A DNA stretch of 64,000 nt from assembly GCF_029784155.1 (NCBI RefSeq), contig NC_073693.1, forward strand, positions 143,780,843-143,844,842. Reading direction: 5' to 3'. The first letter of the stretch is position 1. Each line of letters begins with the position of its first letter. Origin of the DNA: Uranotaenia lowii (Eukaryota > Arthropoda > Insecta > Diptera > Culicidae). Of this stretch, positions 1-12,924 are shown in pieces. The notes below the pieces were generated by a model. The model did not search any database. It was given only the letters and a program-made list of their open reading frames with translations, and was not told the DNA's origin. Both the position numbers and the translations under genes were made by a program.

Positions 1-3000
1 ACAAAGACAAATTTATTGATATTATTTCTAAAATTTAAATAGTTTGACTAAAAAATTTGGCAAGTAATTTAGGAATTGAAGAAAAACTGTACTTTAAAAT
101 TCGGTTAAATTTATTTCCAATTTGAACAAAATATGATATTTTTTTATATTTACTACAGACATTTTACCACGGTTGTGACTTTCGTGTCTCTAAGCAAAAT
201 ATGATAATAAAAAATAGTTATAAGTGTTTTAAAACATTCCAGAATGTTTTTCCTTAATGAACACCTTTCACCATAAGCTTTTACATTATTTTATTGACTC
301 AAGTCAACAGCATTTTTGTGCTTTTTTTTTAATGATTGAATTGGTAAGTTTAAGTGTCTTGAACTTCACATCCGGATTGTCTTCTTTCGTGTCTGGAAAG
401 CAGATAGTACGTTTTTGATTGGCTGAGAGGTTCAAAATCGCGGCCATTATAATTTTTCCGTTCATTATTTCAACTGTTTTGCTTACAGCCACGAACAGCT
501 GTTTATTGTTTTGACATCAACATTGAGAGTATTGGTGATCTTCTCCCAAAACTGAGAATAATCAGGGCGAAACCGTCCGTTTTTCGAGCGCAAAAAAACA
601 CGCTATTTGATTGACGTTTCTATCGAAAGGCATAAAAAACACTCGATTGTCATGATTTAAACGTTTCTCTCAGTTTAATGACGACTTATAATAACACTTG
701 ATTACAAAATTAAAAAAAAATCGTGAACTTTATAGACCGACCTTTATTTTTAATGTGAAATCGGGTGCTGAATTCGAAAATGAAATCAAAAAATCTCAGT
801 AGAACAGATTTTGAGTACGCTGCAAATATGAAAATTTGAAAAATTGAAAATGTACTTTTACTTAGGTTAAAATATCTCGGACTGCTTAACAGTAATTTGA
901 AATCTCTTTTTTGCATATTGAAGGTGAATAAATTTTCTATCGATCATTCGAACTTCATTTTGGCGTATATTCAACAGTATAATTGATATTCGTGACTTTA
1001 TGATAGAAAAATGATAAAAATGCATTTTTTTAGAGATAATTTCGTTTCAACGCAAGTTTTAGACTCGATGGTAACATTTTATTAATCTGATTTTCTACTG
1101 CCCTTGAATGTCATTTCGATACAAAGATTTCAAGTAGAAATCTATCAAAATCGGTTGAAATTTTAAGAAGTTATGGTTATTTTACCATAATAGTAAGTTT
1201 TGCATTTTTGCCTAATTTAACGAACCGCAGTGTACTAATCGTAGTATAGGAAGAATTTAACAGAAAATCTCACTCGCTTCAATTCAAAGTTATTCATCAG
1301 CTTACCAGAAGGTCACATGCCAAATTTTAAAAGATCTGACCATGAGGAGGGGTTACTTGAGTCTCAAACGAGAATTTGATTTTAAGGTAATATGCTCGGA
1401 AAGAACAAAAATATTGGTTTTTGATTAATAATTTTTTTCATCGCAAGCCGTTTGTTTTTTATGATTAATTTTATTAAAGCCTAAGTTTAGACAAATATTC
1501 CACCCGAAGACTGCAACACGATTGGACTTGAAACAAAAATGTTATTGCGGTTCAAAGGCCGCAAATTTTGTTTAACCGCAATGAGTACTTTTTACGCATT
1601 CCGTTTTATACGAGAATGTTAGGCCAAAATATAACCTATAACGATATATAACGATGCCTTTTTCAAAAAATTTCTACAAAAAATTTGGTATCTCTGAAAA
1701 TTTGCAGCTCTCAACTCTAAACTTCATTCGGTCGTAGAATACACCTTTATTATAGTTCTTTTGTAATTATTCTACAGTGTTGCCAGTGTTGCGAAATCTA
1801 ACAATATAGCCAAAAATAAAAAATCATGTTTTGCTAAACTTTCGAAGTAGTATTTTTTTTGTTGAAGCAATCTTAACACATCCAAGCTCAAAAACGTAAA
1901 ATTTGAAGTTTTTAGGAACAGTTATTAGTGAAAATTTTAATTTTTTTTTTCGTTGTTTGTTCGTGTTTAAAATCATAAAAAAGTTGTTCTAAACCTTCCG
2001 ATCGATTTCTTCCCTGAATATTGAACCTAGGAAAGTTTCCTCTATATATAATGAGGCTTATTTTCAAAGATGCTGATTGTTTTTCATTTTGAAGGTCTAG
2101 AAAGAACACCGTGACCTATATGTTTAAATGAACTATCTGCTAAGTGAGCTAGCTTTGGTATTTCAATAATATTTAACGGATTTTATGAATAATAAATTTA
2201 AAGAAACTGTTCTGTGTAACAAAAATTCCTTCTGGGGGTGTACCTCACAAAGATAAACAAATTTCAAAATCTATGGAATTTGATTTGCTTCGTGAAATGA
2301 GAAATGCTTTTGCTATTTTCAAGTTATGATACAATTCCCAATTTTTCAAATCTGTGATAACATAAGGGCTGCTCAGGATCGTTAAGATGTATAGAGTATT
2401 TGTTAGATTTCACCAAGACATCAGATAGGTTTTATCACCCATTTCTGTTTTGAAAACTAGTTTTTATTTTTTTTTATTGAAGAAGCTGTAAAATTTATGA
2501 AATTGCATCACAAAGATTGAAAAGATTGTTTTCCGTAGCGGAGCTTATTCGAGAAGCGCCTTGTTGACGTCTGGCGTTGTCCAAAGCTCATTACTTATCA
2601 ACTTTCATCAAGCTGCTCCGTAAATAATTTACATACGATCTTTCTTCATTGTGAGATTCGACCAATATCGCGTATAATCGTAGAAGGATACATTCATAGA
2701 ATTGTGCAATAAAGGCGAATCATTGAAAATAGAGCATATAATGGATTAATATGTAGCAAAGAAAACTAATTATTACTATCAAAAGGCAGAATGTCTGATG
2801 CAGCAAAACCGCTGTTATCGTAGGATCAAACTGTTTCAAGATAATTGATATGCTATTTTTTTTTAATTTAAAATAATAAAGAAAAGGTTTTGTTATATGT
2901 TACAGAATATAATAAAGTTTCAGATTGGTTCAAGAACATTGTTTGAGAAAAGTGGTGTATCAAAGTTGATAAACAACTTCTTCGTTTGAACAGCTACTGT

Positions 3001-4804
3001 CAGAATTTTATTCCTTCCAAGTTTCATCATTCAAATTCGTTAGGTAATCGATGTTCACTGATGACGAAAAACTTTTTCCATTCTTGGAATTTTCGAATAT
3101 TTTCCAGCAGCACATGATGCAATAATGCAATAGTTTGTCGCAGCTGAAAAATTCCCTCCCGATGTAACCATAAAACTCGAATGGGCCCTCTCGATACTGA
3201 TTTGCATAGAGAATAGCGATGAAGATACCCCGAAAAACTTTTCTTTCAGGATCGTCTTCGTCACACATGGTTTTCCGAAAAGGTTCAAGTATTTTTTTTT
3301 ACATTTCAGATTTTTTTTTCCTGTCTTTTTACAACATACCATGGAACAACCGGAATTTCCCAACCCCTTCTATTCAGGTTTCATGCTTTGAGATTCCACT
3401 GGAATTTGACCGACCCAATACCGATTCAGGATTCAATATGGTGCAACCCAAAGCAGCAGCAGCAGCATTCCAATACTTTTTGAGTGCCAATCACTGAGTG
3501 GAGGAAACTGTTCGGAGAATGTTGAACCTCAAAAATTCACTCAGTAGATACTACAGTGCAGAAGTGCAACTAGACGAATGGAACCAATATTTCTTACAAC
3601 AAGTTGTTATTAACTTTTCGAGTCAATTTTTATGAAAATAAATTCTAAGTTCATTTTGATATTAAAATAATGAGAATTCACAAAACGATGGCAATAATAG
3701 CATTGAATTTTTCTATCTCAATTCGAATCAATCCGTTTATCGCCAACCCTAGCAGACCGAAGTAAGCGAACTAAAATTTCGACATGGTCAGCAATTCAAA
3801 TCACCATCTGGCTCCCTGAAATTGCTGGAAGTTATATTTTTATCTGTTTCGTATCATTTCCACCGCTGCTGCTGCCCTCCAGGATTGCTGATTGCTGGAA
3901 TGGCTTCATGTATCGATGGCGATTTATGAAGTTTTTCAAACCATTTGACCGCGCGTTCCAGTTATCCGGCATTGGTTTTTCCCGGTGGTGGTTTTTGGAT
4001 TGGACCGATTACGTTTGGGTTGGAGTTTTCGTGGTAGCATATTGACTGTAAGTTATTTTTTCTCCTGCAATCCGGTGAAATCCTTTACAGTTACTTTCCT
4101 GCCTGCAAGCTTGCTTACATTAAAAATTAAACTATCTTTATGATTGTCCGAAACTTTTGATTTTTTTTCGAGTTCAAACTTTGGTTTCCGCAGAAAATCG
4201 GCAAATTTCTAATATGTAATGTGTGATTTTCAATGATCATCATTTTAAATGTTCATCCACGTTTTGGTGACTCGAATATATCCCATACATCAAACGAACA
4301 TCAGAAGATGAAGAAAAAAAATCCAAAATTTAGAATATGAAACAATTTTGTAGATTTAGAATAATCTTGATAAGTTTTAATCAAAATTTCAATTGTTGTT
4401 TTCTGTTCCAGCCATAGATGATTTTAAAATAGAGCCGACTTCAATACAAAATAAACTCGAGGAGCTGGTATTTTTAATGGTATTAAATGCTACTCAACAT
4501 TTGAAAAATTGAGGTAGAAAAACAGTTGTTCCTCTAAGCTCAAACAGCAGCATTGCCTCGGATAAATTTAACAAAATTCTAATTTTTTCTCGCTTTTAAA
4601 TTTCAATGGGAAGAGAAAATTAAAAAAAAAAAACACTCAAGCTTATAAAGCCTTCAGACTGAAATATTTTAACGATTTTTTTTTCGCTAAAGACTGTCGT
4701 GATTTCATGATTCTCATGAATCTCAACTCAGAGATTCACCTTGACACATCTATCACTCACAAAAATAGATCAACTACTCACTTTGTTTTGTTTGTTTTGT
4801 CCCT
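1..4804. other. AT-rich non-coding DNA, nothing assigned
   Basis: About 4.8 kb of AT-rich DNA with many A/T homopolymers and only short ORFs with no recognisable domain. A less AT-rich patch around 3840-4060 contains CTGCTGCTGC and looks more like single-copy sequence, but I see no exon structure. A short CAG run near 3459 lies in an ORF of no evident meaning. I see no transposon termini here. Confidence 0.6.
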
Positions 4805-4890
4805 TCATTTTTATTCCATATTCCACATATTTATTCTCCATCCTATTAATTATATTTAATTCTGCATATCTTTCATCTGATCTCTACATT
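4805..4890. repeat. Left flanking direct repeat of the 82-bp satellite
   Basis: This ~85-bp segment, containing TTTTTATTCCAT, CACATATTTATTCTCCAT and a TCTGCATATC-like block ending in CATCTC-type sequence, recurs in the same orientation at 8350-8436, on the other side of the tandem array. The two copies differ by scattered substitutions and small indels. They are not satellite units. The array therefore lies inside, or arose between, two copies of an older duplicated sequence. Confidence 0.75.
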
Positions 4891-5049
4891 CCTTCTCACC
4901 TCTATTCCAAATCAAATCTTTCATTTACTGACTTTTGTTTTTTGAATCCAAAATTTTATTTTTCAAATATCACAATTCTTTATTCCATTTGCGAAAGCCT
5001 TTCCAAAACTGTGCTTCTCTTAAGGCTCTGTCTGGAATAATGCAAAAGT

Positions 5050-8000
5050 AATCTTAAAAACAACCTCCCCCACCAGAAGACCTAACCAAAACAAACCATC
5101 AGCAGCAGGAACCATAGAAATTTGCGCTTATTAAGCCAATTCCGTCTTTTTCCACCGGAAGGCCTAATCTTAACAAGCAAACAGCAGCAGCCTTAAAAAT
5201 TTGCGCTACCTTTGCCAAATCTGTCTTTTTCATCGGAAGGCCAACTCAAAACAAACAATCAACAGCATCAGTCTTAAAAATCTGCGCTGTCTGAGCCAAT
5301 TTCGTCTTATTTCCACTGGTAGGCAAACAGTCAACAGTCTTAAAAATCTGCGCTGCCTAAGCCAATTTCTTTTTTTTCACCGGAAGGCCAAATAAAAACA
5401 AAAAATCAGTAACAATCTTAAAAGTCTTCGCTTTCTTTGCGAATTCCGTCTTTTTCCACCGGACTTCCAAATCATAACAAAAAAAATCAGCAGCAACAGT
5501 TATAATAATCTGCGCTTCTTAAGCTAATTCCGTCAATTTTCACCGGAAGCCCAAATAAAAACAAACAATCAGCGACAACAGTCTTAAATATCTGCGCTTT
5601 TTATGCGAATTCCGCCTTTTTCACCGGAAGACAATCAGCAGAAATAGTCCTCTTAAAGTCTGTGCTTTCCAAGCAAATTTTGTCTTTTTCTACTGAGAGG
5701 CCAAATAAAAACAAACAATCAGCAGAAACACTCTTAAAAATCTGCGATTTTCAAATCCATTGCGCCTCTTCCATCGTGAGGTTAATAGTCAACAGTCCTT
5801 TAAAATCCAAACCAATTCCGTCTGTTTTCTACCGGAAGGCCAAAAAAAACAATCAGCAGCAACATTTTTAAAAGTGTGCGCTTTTTAATCCAATTCCATC
5901 TTTTCCACCGGAAGGTCAAACCAAAACAAACGTTCAGCAGCAACAGTCTTGAAAGTCTGTGTTCCCTAAGTCAACTCGTCTTTTTCCACCGGGAGGCCAG
6001 ATCAAAGCAAACAATCAGCATCAACAGTCTTAAAAATCTGCGTTTTTTAAGCCAATTACGCCTTTTTCCACTCGAAGGCCAAATCAAAACAAACAATCAG
6101 TAGAAGCTGCCTTAAAAATCGACGCTTTTTCAGCCATTCCGTTTTTTCCATAAGAAGCCCAAATCAAAGCAAACAATTAGCAGCAACGGTTTTGAAAATC
6201 TTCGCTTTCTAAGTTTATTTCACCTTCTTCCACCGGAAGGTCAAATCAAAACAATCAATCAACAGTAACAGTCTAAAAATTTTTTGCTTTCTAAGCCAAA
6301 TCCGTCTTTTATCCACCGGAAGGCCAAACCTAATAAAATTATCCGCAGCAACAGTCCTAAATAATAATCCTAATCTGTGCTTTCCAAGCCAATTTCGCCT
6401 TTTTTTTACACCGGAAAGCCAAACAATGAGCAAATGTTGACTTAAAAATCAGCTCTTTCTGATCCATACCTCCTTTTTCCACCGGAAAAAAAGTCGAAAT
6501 AATTATTAAACAACAGCCACCTTAAAAATCTGCACCTCCTAAGCCAATTCTGACTTTTTTCACTGGGAGGCCAAATGAAAACAAAAAATCATCAGCAGCA
6601 GCAACCTTGAAAATCTGCGATTTCTAGGTCAATTTGTTCTTTGACACCGGAAGGCTAAATCAAAACAAACAACCAGCAGTAACAGTATTGAAAATCTACG
6701 CTTCCTAAGCCAAATGCCCTTTTTTCCACCGGGAGGCCAAAGGAAAACAAACAATCATAGCAGCAGCCTTAAAAATCTGCGCTACTTAAGCCAAAACGTT
6801 TTATTTCCACCGGAAGGCCAAATCGAAACAAATAATTGGCAGAAACTGACTTGAAAATCTGCGCTTACTAAGCCAATCCTTCTTTTTCCACTGAAAGGCC
6901 ACGTCAAAATAAACAATAAAAAGCGGCAATCTTAAACCCTGTGCTCTTGAACCAATTTCCGTTTTATTCCACCGGAAGGTCAAATCATATCAAACAATCA
7001 CAGCAGCAACCTTAAAAATCTGTGCTTTCTAAGTCAATTCCGTATATTTCAAAGGTAGGCCAAATCTAACCAAATGATCGAAGCATTAATCTTTAAAATC
7101 TGCGCTTCCTAAGCCACTTCTCTCTTTTTTTAAACGGAAGATCATATAAAAATAAACAATTAACAATGCAAATGCAAATAAACAATTAACACGCCATGAG
7201 CTGTTTTTTCCACCAGAGAATCAAATCAAGGCAAACAATCAGCAGCAACGCTCATTACAACTGCGCTTTCTAAGCCATTCCGTCTTTTTCTACAAGAAGG
7301 ATAAATCAAAACAAGCAATCATCAGGAATTTTTTTTAAAAATCTTCGCTTCTTAAGCCAATTCCGTCTTTTTTCCAACAGGAGGCCAAATCAAAACAAAC
7401 AATCAGCAGCAGCCTAAAAAATCTGCGTTTTCTTAGCCAATTGCGTCTATTTTCCGCCGGAAGGCCAAATCAAAACAAACAATCAGATTCCGCAAAAGCT
7501 AAGCAAATTTTGTTTTTTTTTTCACTGAATGGCCAAATCAAAATATACTATCAGCAGCAGCAGCAGTCTTAAAAATCTGAGCTTCGTAAGCCAATTCTGT
7601 CATTTACTATCCGAAGGCCAAATCAAAGCAAAAACTCAGCAAGAAAGTCCTAGAAATTGCGGTTTTCATGTCAATTCCGTCTTTTTTTCTACTGGAAGAC
7701 AAAATCAAAACAAACAATCAGCAACAACAGTCTTAAAAACCTGCGCTTTCTAAGCCAATTCCGTCTTGTTCCACCGGAATACCAAATTAAAACAAACGAT
7801 AAAAGCAGCAACATCTGCGCTTCTTAAACCGATTCGTCTTTTTTCTACTGGGAGGCCGAATCAAAACAAACAATCAGCAACTGTCTTGAAAAACTGTGCT
7901 TTCCAAGCCAATTCTGCCTATTTTTTCCACCGGAAGGCCAAATTATCAGCAGAAGCTGCCTTAAAAATCTGCGCCTTCTAAGCCACTCCGTCTTTTCCAC

Positions 8001-8300
8001 CGGAAGGTCAAATCAAAGCAAGCATTCAGTAGTTACTGTCTTAAAAGTCTGCGCTTTCTAAATTTATTCCGTCTTTTTCTACCGGAAGGCCAAATCAAAA
8101 GAAACAACTAGCACCAGCAGCCTGGAAAATCTGCATTTCCTGAGCCGATTCGTCTTATTCACCGAAGGAACAAAAAATCAAAGCAGCCGCCTTAATAATC
8201 TGTGCATTTGCAGCCTCTTCGTCTTATTTACGAGAGCCAGAACCATTTCTAAACAATCCGAACAATCGCTTTGTAAATCTGGGATCATCTAACCAACTAC
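5050..8300. repeat. Satellite/minisatellite array, ~82-bp unit, about 40 copies
   Basis: A diverged head-to-tail array. A typical unit holds, in order, AATCTGCGCTTTCTAAGCCA, an ATTCCGTC block, TTTTTCCACCGGAAGGCCAA and AAACAAACAATCAGCAGCAA. Spacing between successive GGAAGG landmarks in the first units is 78, 83, 64, 79 and 84 bp. Units differ by many point changes and small indels, so the array is old or poorly homogenised. The best conserved block, CCACCGGAAGGCC, contains ACCGGAAG, which resembles an ETS-family binding core. All ORFs in the region are repeat artefacts. No transposase or reverse transcriptase trace is present. Confidence 0.93.
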
Positions 8301-8349
8301 AGCATTGTTGTGATTTAACGTATCTTTCGAATCTCATCTTTTACCAAAA

Positions 8350-8436
8350 ATCCTTTATTTTTATTCCATTAGCCACATATTTATTCTCCATCTATTAAAT
8401 TTTTATGTTTTTTCTGCATATCCTTCATCTCATCTC
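8350..8436. repeat. Right flanking direct repeat of the 82-bp satellite
   Basis: Second copy of the segment at 4805-4890, same orientation, sharing CACATATTTATTCTCCAT and a CTGCATATCCTTCATCTCATC-like end. It marks the far edge of the satellite domain. Confidence 0.75.
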
Positions 8437-11400
8437 TACAACGACATTCAATGCACCGCCTTCACCCTGCATTCCTTTTTTTACCCAAACTGCAAAAAAT
8501 ACGAATACTGTTGTTTATCATTGATGTACGAAATCATGTAATTTGCAATGTTATATAATTTTCGAAAATTTTAAGCATGTTTTGTGATATAACAGGTCTG
8601 AGCCTTCCAAAAAATTAAACAAATCGATGGACTTCCAAGTGTTAAAATTGTTCAGCAAAGAAAGAAAAAGTGGATGTAAGAACAACTCAACATAAAAAAA
8701 AATCTTAAAATTACCACCTCAACAATCTTGATTTTTTTTTATTTAAGAGAGTTTTCCGGAATCAGTTGAATCTAAGTGTATTGGTAAAAAATTTCGAAAT
8801 ACAAATCAATTTATCCCAGAAAAGTTCACCTGAGCTCTCGGAAAAAAGGAAATTTCACAATAAACTTCATCGAATTGGCAAACCTAATCCCTCAACAACA
8901 CCTCCAGAAGTGCCAGAAAGTACTCGACAAAGGCATAAGTGCACCAAACCACAACGTAATTCCGTATTCATTTGACGCAGAGCACTTCCTCTGTCTTTCG
9001 GATGGGGAGAACACACGAAAATTCACTCATAAACTTACACCAACACACTCACACAAGCTTAACGCCTATAAAGCCAAATATTGTCGCTCTGCAGATTCCC
9101 ATCCTTGGAGTCAAATAAATTTCCAATCTTCGAATCGAAGCCGCTCGCTCCTGGTTTCGGATTAAGGTCCATGTTCATACTATCCTGGCAAGGCAGGTTG
9201 GGCGGGGGAAGCCTCGGAAAAATCAACCCCATCATCTGCCGAGGATTCGTCCGGGGGTCGATGGAACCTCTATCTAACCCATCTTCAGCCATTGCCAGTC
9301 GCCAAAACCCGAAACTATGCGGTTACGTGCTGAGATGTCCCCGGCAGCAGCCTCGGCAGATTCATTATTAATCTCAACGACACTCTGAGAGATATTGGTT
9401 GTCGTTTGCTATGGTTGCTTGCTTGCTTGCTTGCTGCACATTTCTCGGAACCCCTTGGCAGAAACTAGAAGGGGTGGTCGAAAAGTTTGATTTAAACTTC
9501 AGAAATTTTAATTTACGTAATCTTATAAATTTGGAACTAATTTCAAACTACCCCCTCCCTGAATTTTGTTTTTCCAGATGGAGAAAAAAGTAGTTGCCAA
9601 GATTTTTACAATCCAGGAAAAAGATTGTTTTAAATATTTTTTTAGTTTTTTTTTAATTATTTTTTCTATTATAATCTGAAATTATTTCATAATATTCCAA
9701 CTTATGAACCCCTAAGATCCTTTCCAGACTTGGATGAATTAATGTTTAAACACAGATATATATTTAAGCGCATCGCTTGTCGACCATGACGATTCTCACC
9801 CTGTTTCCCTACAATATGTAATTACCTGCCGGGATCTAGCTGATGAAGTTGAAATTGCATCCAAAATTATCGTTAGCTTGAAGCCAGCCAATCTCGGTTG
9901 ATGATAATCCATGAAAAAGTTATCGCCAAGTTATCGTAGCAAGAAGCTTACTGTTTCATGCATATCTAGCTATATGGTTTCAGACTGACCCGGTTGAGAC
10001 AAACAGTTGGGGGGCCTCTCATATTACTCTAATCATAACGCAAAAGGTGATGTGTCACTTTGATGGGAATTGGTGGAACGTGTCGTCTTCTTCGCTCCCT
10101 TTAGGTTCGAACTTTATCTGATGGCCAATATGTGCGGGACAACGTGTATTTACCCGTGAATGTTAGTCATTTGAAGATGGTGTTGTTACTGTAATACTCC
10201 TGTCCCAGATACTACAGCTTCGTGAGCTCTTTAAAATTGTCTTAAAATAAACTGATTTTTTCAACTTTCAAGAATATTTCTTCAGCCTAGACCACAAAAG
10301 GCATCATGAGACATGTCCCAGGAATCATTATTTGTAGCTATATTCTGCTGTTTTGAAATACTTTCCACATGCAGAGTAGAATGAACGTATGAAAGTTAAA
10401 AAAAACAGCATTAACATACCAAAGTGGAGGCAATATGGATATCTTTTTAAATTTCATTTTTTTTTCTAAAACGACGAAAACTACACCAATTGGGCGTAAT
10501 CTGACACCTTATTCAATGCAAGAGAGCGCAAGATTTTGCTCTCATAGCCTTCAAATCGTTTCCAGCGACAATATTTTCCATTTCTCTCATTGGTCAATAT
10601 TACTCAATTCGCATCTGATTTTTAGCCTCCTGCTGGTTGTAAAGAGAACAAGACGAAATTTTTCTTACTTAAAGCCTGCAAGAAAGCAAAATCATTTAAA
10701 AAGTTTACCAACATAGCGGACTTTCTATTATATCCGATTTAAACTAACGAACGACATTTTATACGATCTTTTCACAACGCAGTTGGAATTGCGATTCGCC
10801 ACACCATTGTAAGCGACTTGAATTATCATTTCTCATACGATTTCATGTTTGCTGCGATATGTTTGAAGCAAAATAATATTTCACATCTTGATTTTCTCCA
10901 AAATTGCAGCTTAAGCTTATGAAAGTTATCAGTTTCTGCTTTCTGTCATTTTCTAAGTTTTGGGTCAATTCAAAACTATTTTTTTTTTGAATTTTTAAAA
11001 TCAGCTTTCAGTACTATATTTTATAGTTTACAAATTCTTGAATTTTTGGCTACCTATATTGTTATCCATGACAACTTCAAAGATAGTGCTCATAATTTTC
11101 TTACTCCTTTGTCAGATTCAATTAGTGCTTCAAAAATAATTTTGCTTTTAGCAAAAGCGGTTAAGATTTTACGAATGAACCGCGGCATCAAGTAATTTTC
11201 TATCTATTGAACAAAGCGAAGCACTCGCCATTTTCTTTCATTCAATTTTCTTTGTCCGTTCAAGCGCATTCTCCCAAAATTATTCGGCGACTGCAAATGT
11301 CGTGGAAAAGAACAAAAGAAATCCCATACGGTGGAAGTGGGCCAAAAGCCAGTAGTCATCCAGCGACAAAGCAAAAAAAAAAAAACGCAGCCAGTCAGTG

Positions 11401-11500
11401 GACTTTTCCTCGGAACAACAGTGTGAAGTATCTAAAACCGAAGACTTTGTCGAGCGTGGCTTCGTTTCAAGCAATCTCGAAGGGAGCAGAAGCTCCTTGG
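8437..11500. other. Unassigned DNA with one GC-richer block
   Basis: Mostly AT-rich non-coding sequence. The block 8990-9370 is clearly less AT-rich and is open on both strands (minus-strand 77 codons at 9059-9292, plus-strand 96 codons at 9081-9371). Neither product is recognisable and I see no convincing splice sites around it. It could be host UTR, conserved non-coding DNA or an old insertion. Nothing else can be supported up to the gap. Confidence 0.4.
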
Positions 11501-12000
11501 NNNNNNNNNNNNNNNNNNNNNNNNNNNNNNNNNNNNNNNNNNNNNNNNNNNNNNNNNNNNNNNNNNNNNNNNNNNNNNNNNNNNNNNNNNNNNNNNNNNN
11601 NNNNNNNNNNNNNNNNNNNNNNNNNNNNNNNNNNNNNNNNNNNNNNNNNNNNNNNNNNNNNNNNNNNNNNNNNNNNNNNNNNNNNNNNNNNNNNNNNNNN
11701 NNNNNNNNNNNNNNNNNNNNNNNNNNNNNNNNNNNNNNNNNNNNNNNNNNNNNNNNNNNNNNNNNNNNNNNNNNNNNNNNNNNNNNNNNNNNNNNNNNNN
11801 NNNNNNNNNNNNNNNNNNNNNNNNNNNNNNNNNNNNNNNNNNNNNNNNNNNNNNNNNNNNNNNNNNNNNNNNNNNNNNNNNNNNNNNNNNNNNNNNNNNN
11901 NNNNNNNNNNNNNNNNNNNNNNNNNNNNNNNNNNNNNNNNNNNNNNNNNNNNNNNNNNNNNNNNNNNNNNNNNNNNNNNNNNNNNNNNNNNNNNNNNNNN
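11501..12000. other. Assembly gap or mask of 500 N
   Basis: Exactly 500 undetermined bases. Apparent ORFs crossing it are artefacts of reading N as open. Confidence 1.
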
Positions 12001-12593
12001 CTTGCACATCGCACTTTTCCAATTTTCTCATCCGCCAAATTCCAGCTAATTCAATAGACTCCAGGGCCGAACCCAGGGTACTTTTTCACGGGGGGCCTAT
12101 AATCATTTTTTTTCTCTTATGCTATCCCGAAGAACACGTTCTATTTTAAACATTCAAAGCAACTGAAAAGAGTTCGTTAAATTGCCTTCAAATAACCATT
12201 ATGTCTGATATCTTCAAACAATAATTGGTAACCCAAGCTACCAAAAGTCCCATAAAACAGGTACAAAAACGCTTACTCAGCTCCATCATTGATATGAAGT
12301 ACGTTCCAAAACAAGTCTTAATGATCTTCTATTCAGCTCCAAGCGGCCTTTAATTCAGCTTCCAAAAAATGAGCAAAAAATCTCTCTCTATCTCAACTAC
12401 ACCTTTGGCATAAGTTCATTTCACCTTCGCTTGATTATTTACTATGTTCTGTACATAGTGCCGCCATGATGCCACGCGCTAGATTCCAAACCTGACAAAT
12501 TGCTCAATTGCTTCTTTCCTACATTTCCTACATATATCGCATCAGAATTGTCACTCAACCACCAAATTACTTATTGAAAAAAAACTTGCCCGG

Positions 12594-12657
12594 TTTGGGA
12601 ATCGAACTCCGACCTTCGTGGTGAGAATCGAACACACTACCACAAGACCACGCCTAG
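12594..12657 (-). repeat. tRNA-derived SINE head or tRNA pseudogene
   Basis: On the minus strand the sequence shows an A-box-like TGGTCTTGTGGTAGTG and a B-box-like GAGTTCGATTCCC at tRNA spacing. The acceptor arms do not pair and the anticodon arm is poor, so this is not a functional tRNA. A-rich sequence at 12577-12584 lies on its 3' side, as expected for a SINE. I could not define target-site duplications. Confidence 0.6.
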
Positions 12658-12750
12658 ATGTTGTTCGAGATGAAACTAAAACTCGAAATGGTGACTTGAT
12701 TTTGAAAGCACCTCAATGTACTTTTGTGCCCTTTATGTGACTTAAGTTCC

Positions 12751-12924
12751 GTACAACGTACGTATAAGTCACTTTTTCAACTTTCAAGTTCATTAATGAG
12801 TACATATAGTTCACTCATGGGAATTGGGCAAAACAAGTCACACACAACGTACACATTGATCACTTTTGCAACTTTCAAGTTCATTAATGAGTACACAAAG
12901 TTCACTAAAGGGAATTAGGCAATT
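12751..12924. repeat. Two-copy tandem duplication, ~92-bp period
   Basis: The block beginning ACAACGTAC and containing CAACTTTCAAGTTCATTAAT, GAGTACA, AAGTTCACT or TAGTTCACT and GGGAATT occurs twice head to tail (starts near 12752 and 12844). An older local duplication; the 64-codon ORF across it has no recognisable product. Confidence 0.8.

Noticed and set aside
5050..8300. CRISPR-like array
   Set aside because: Whole ~82-bp units are tandemly repeated without unique spacers, and the DNA is eukaryotic.
11207..12057. ORFs of 180-280 codons spanning 11501-12000
   Set aside because: Most of their length is N; only short non-homologous ends remain.
12594..12657. Functional tRNA gene
   Set aside because: A and B boxes are present but acceptor and anticodon stems do not pair.
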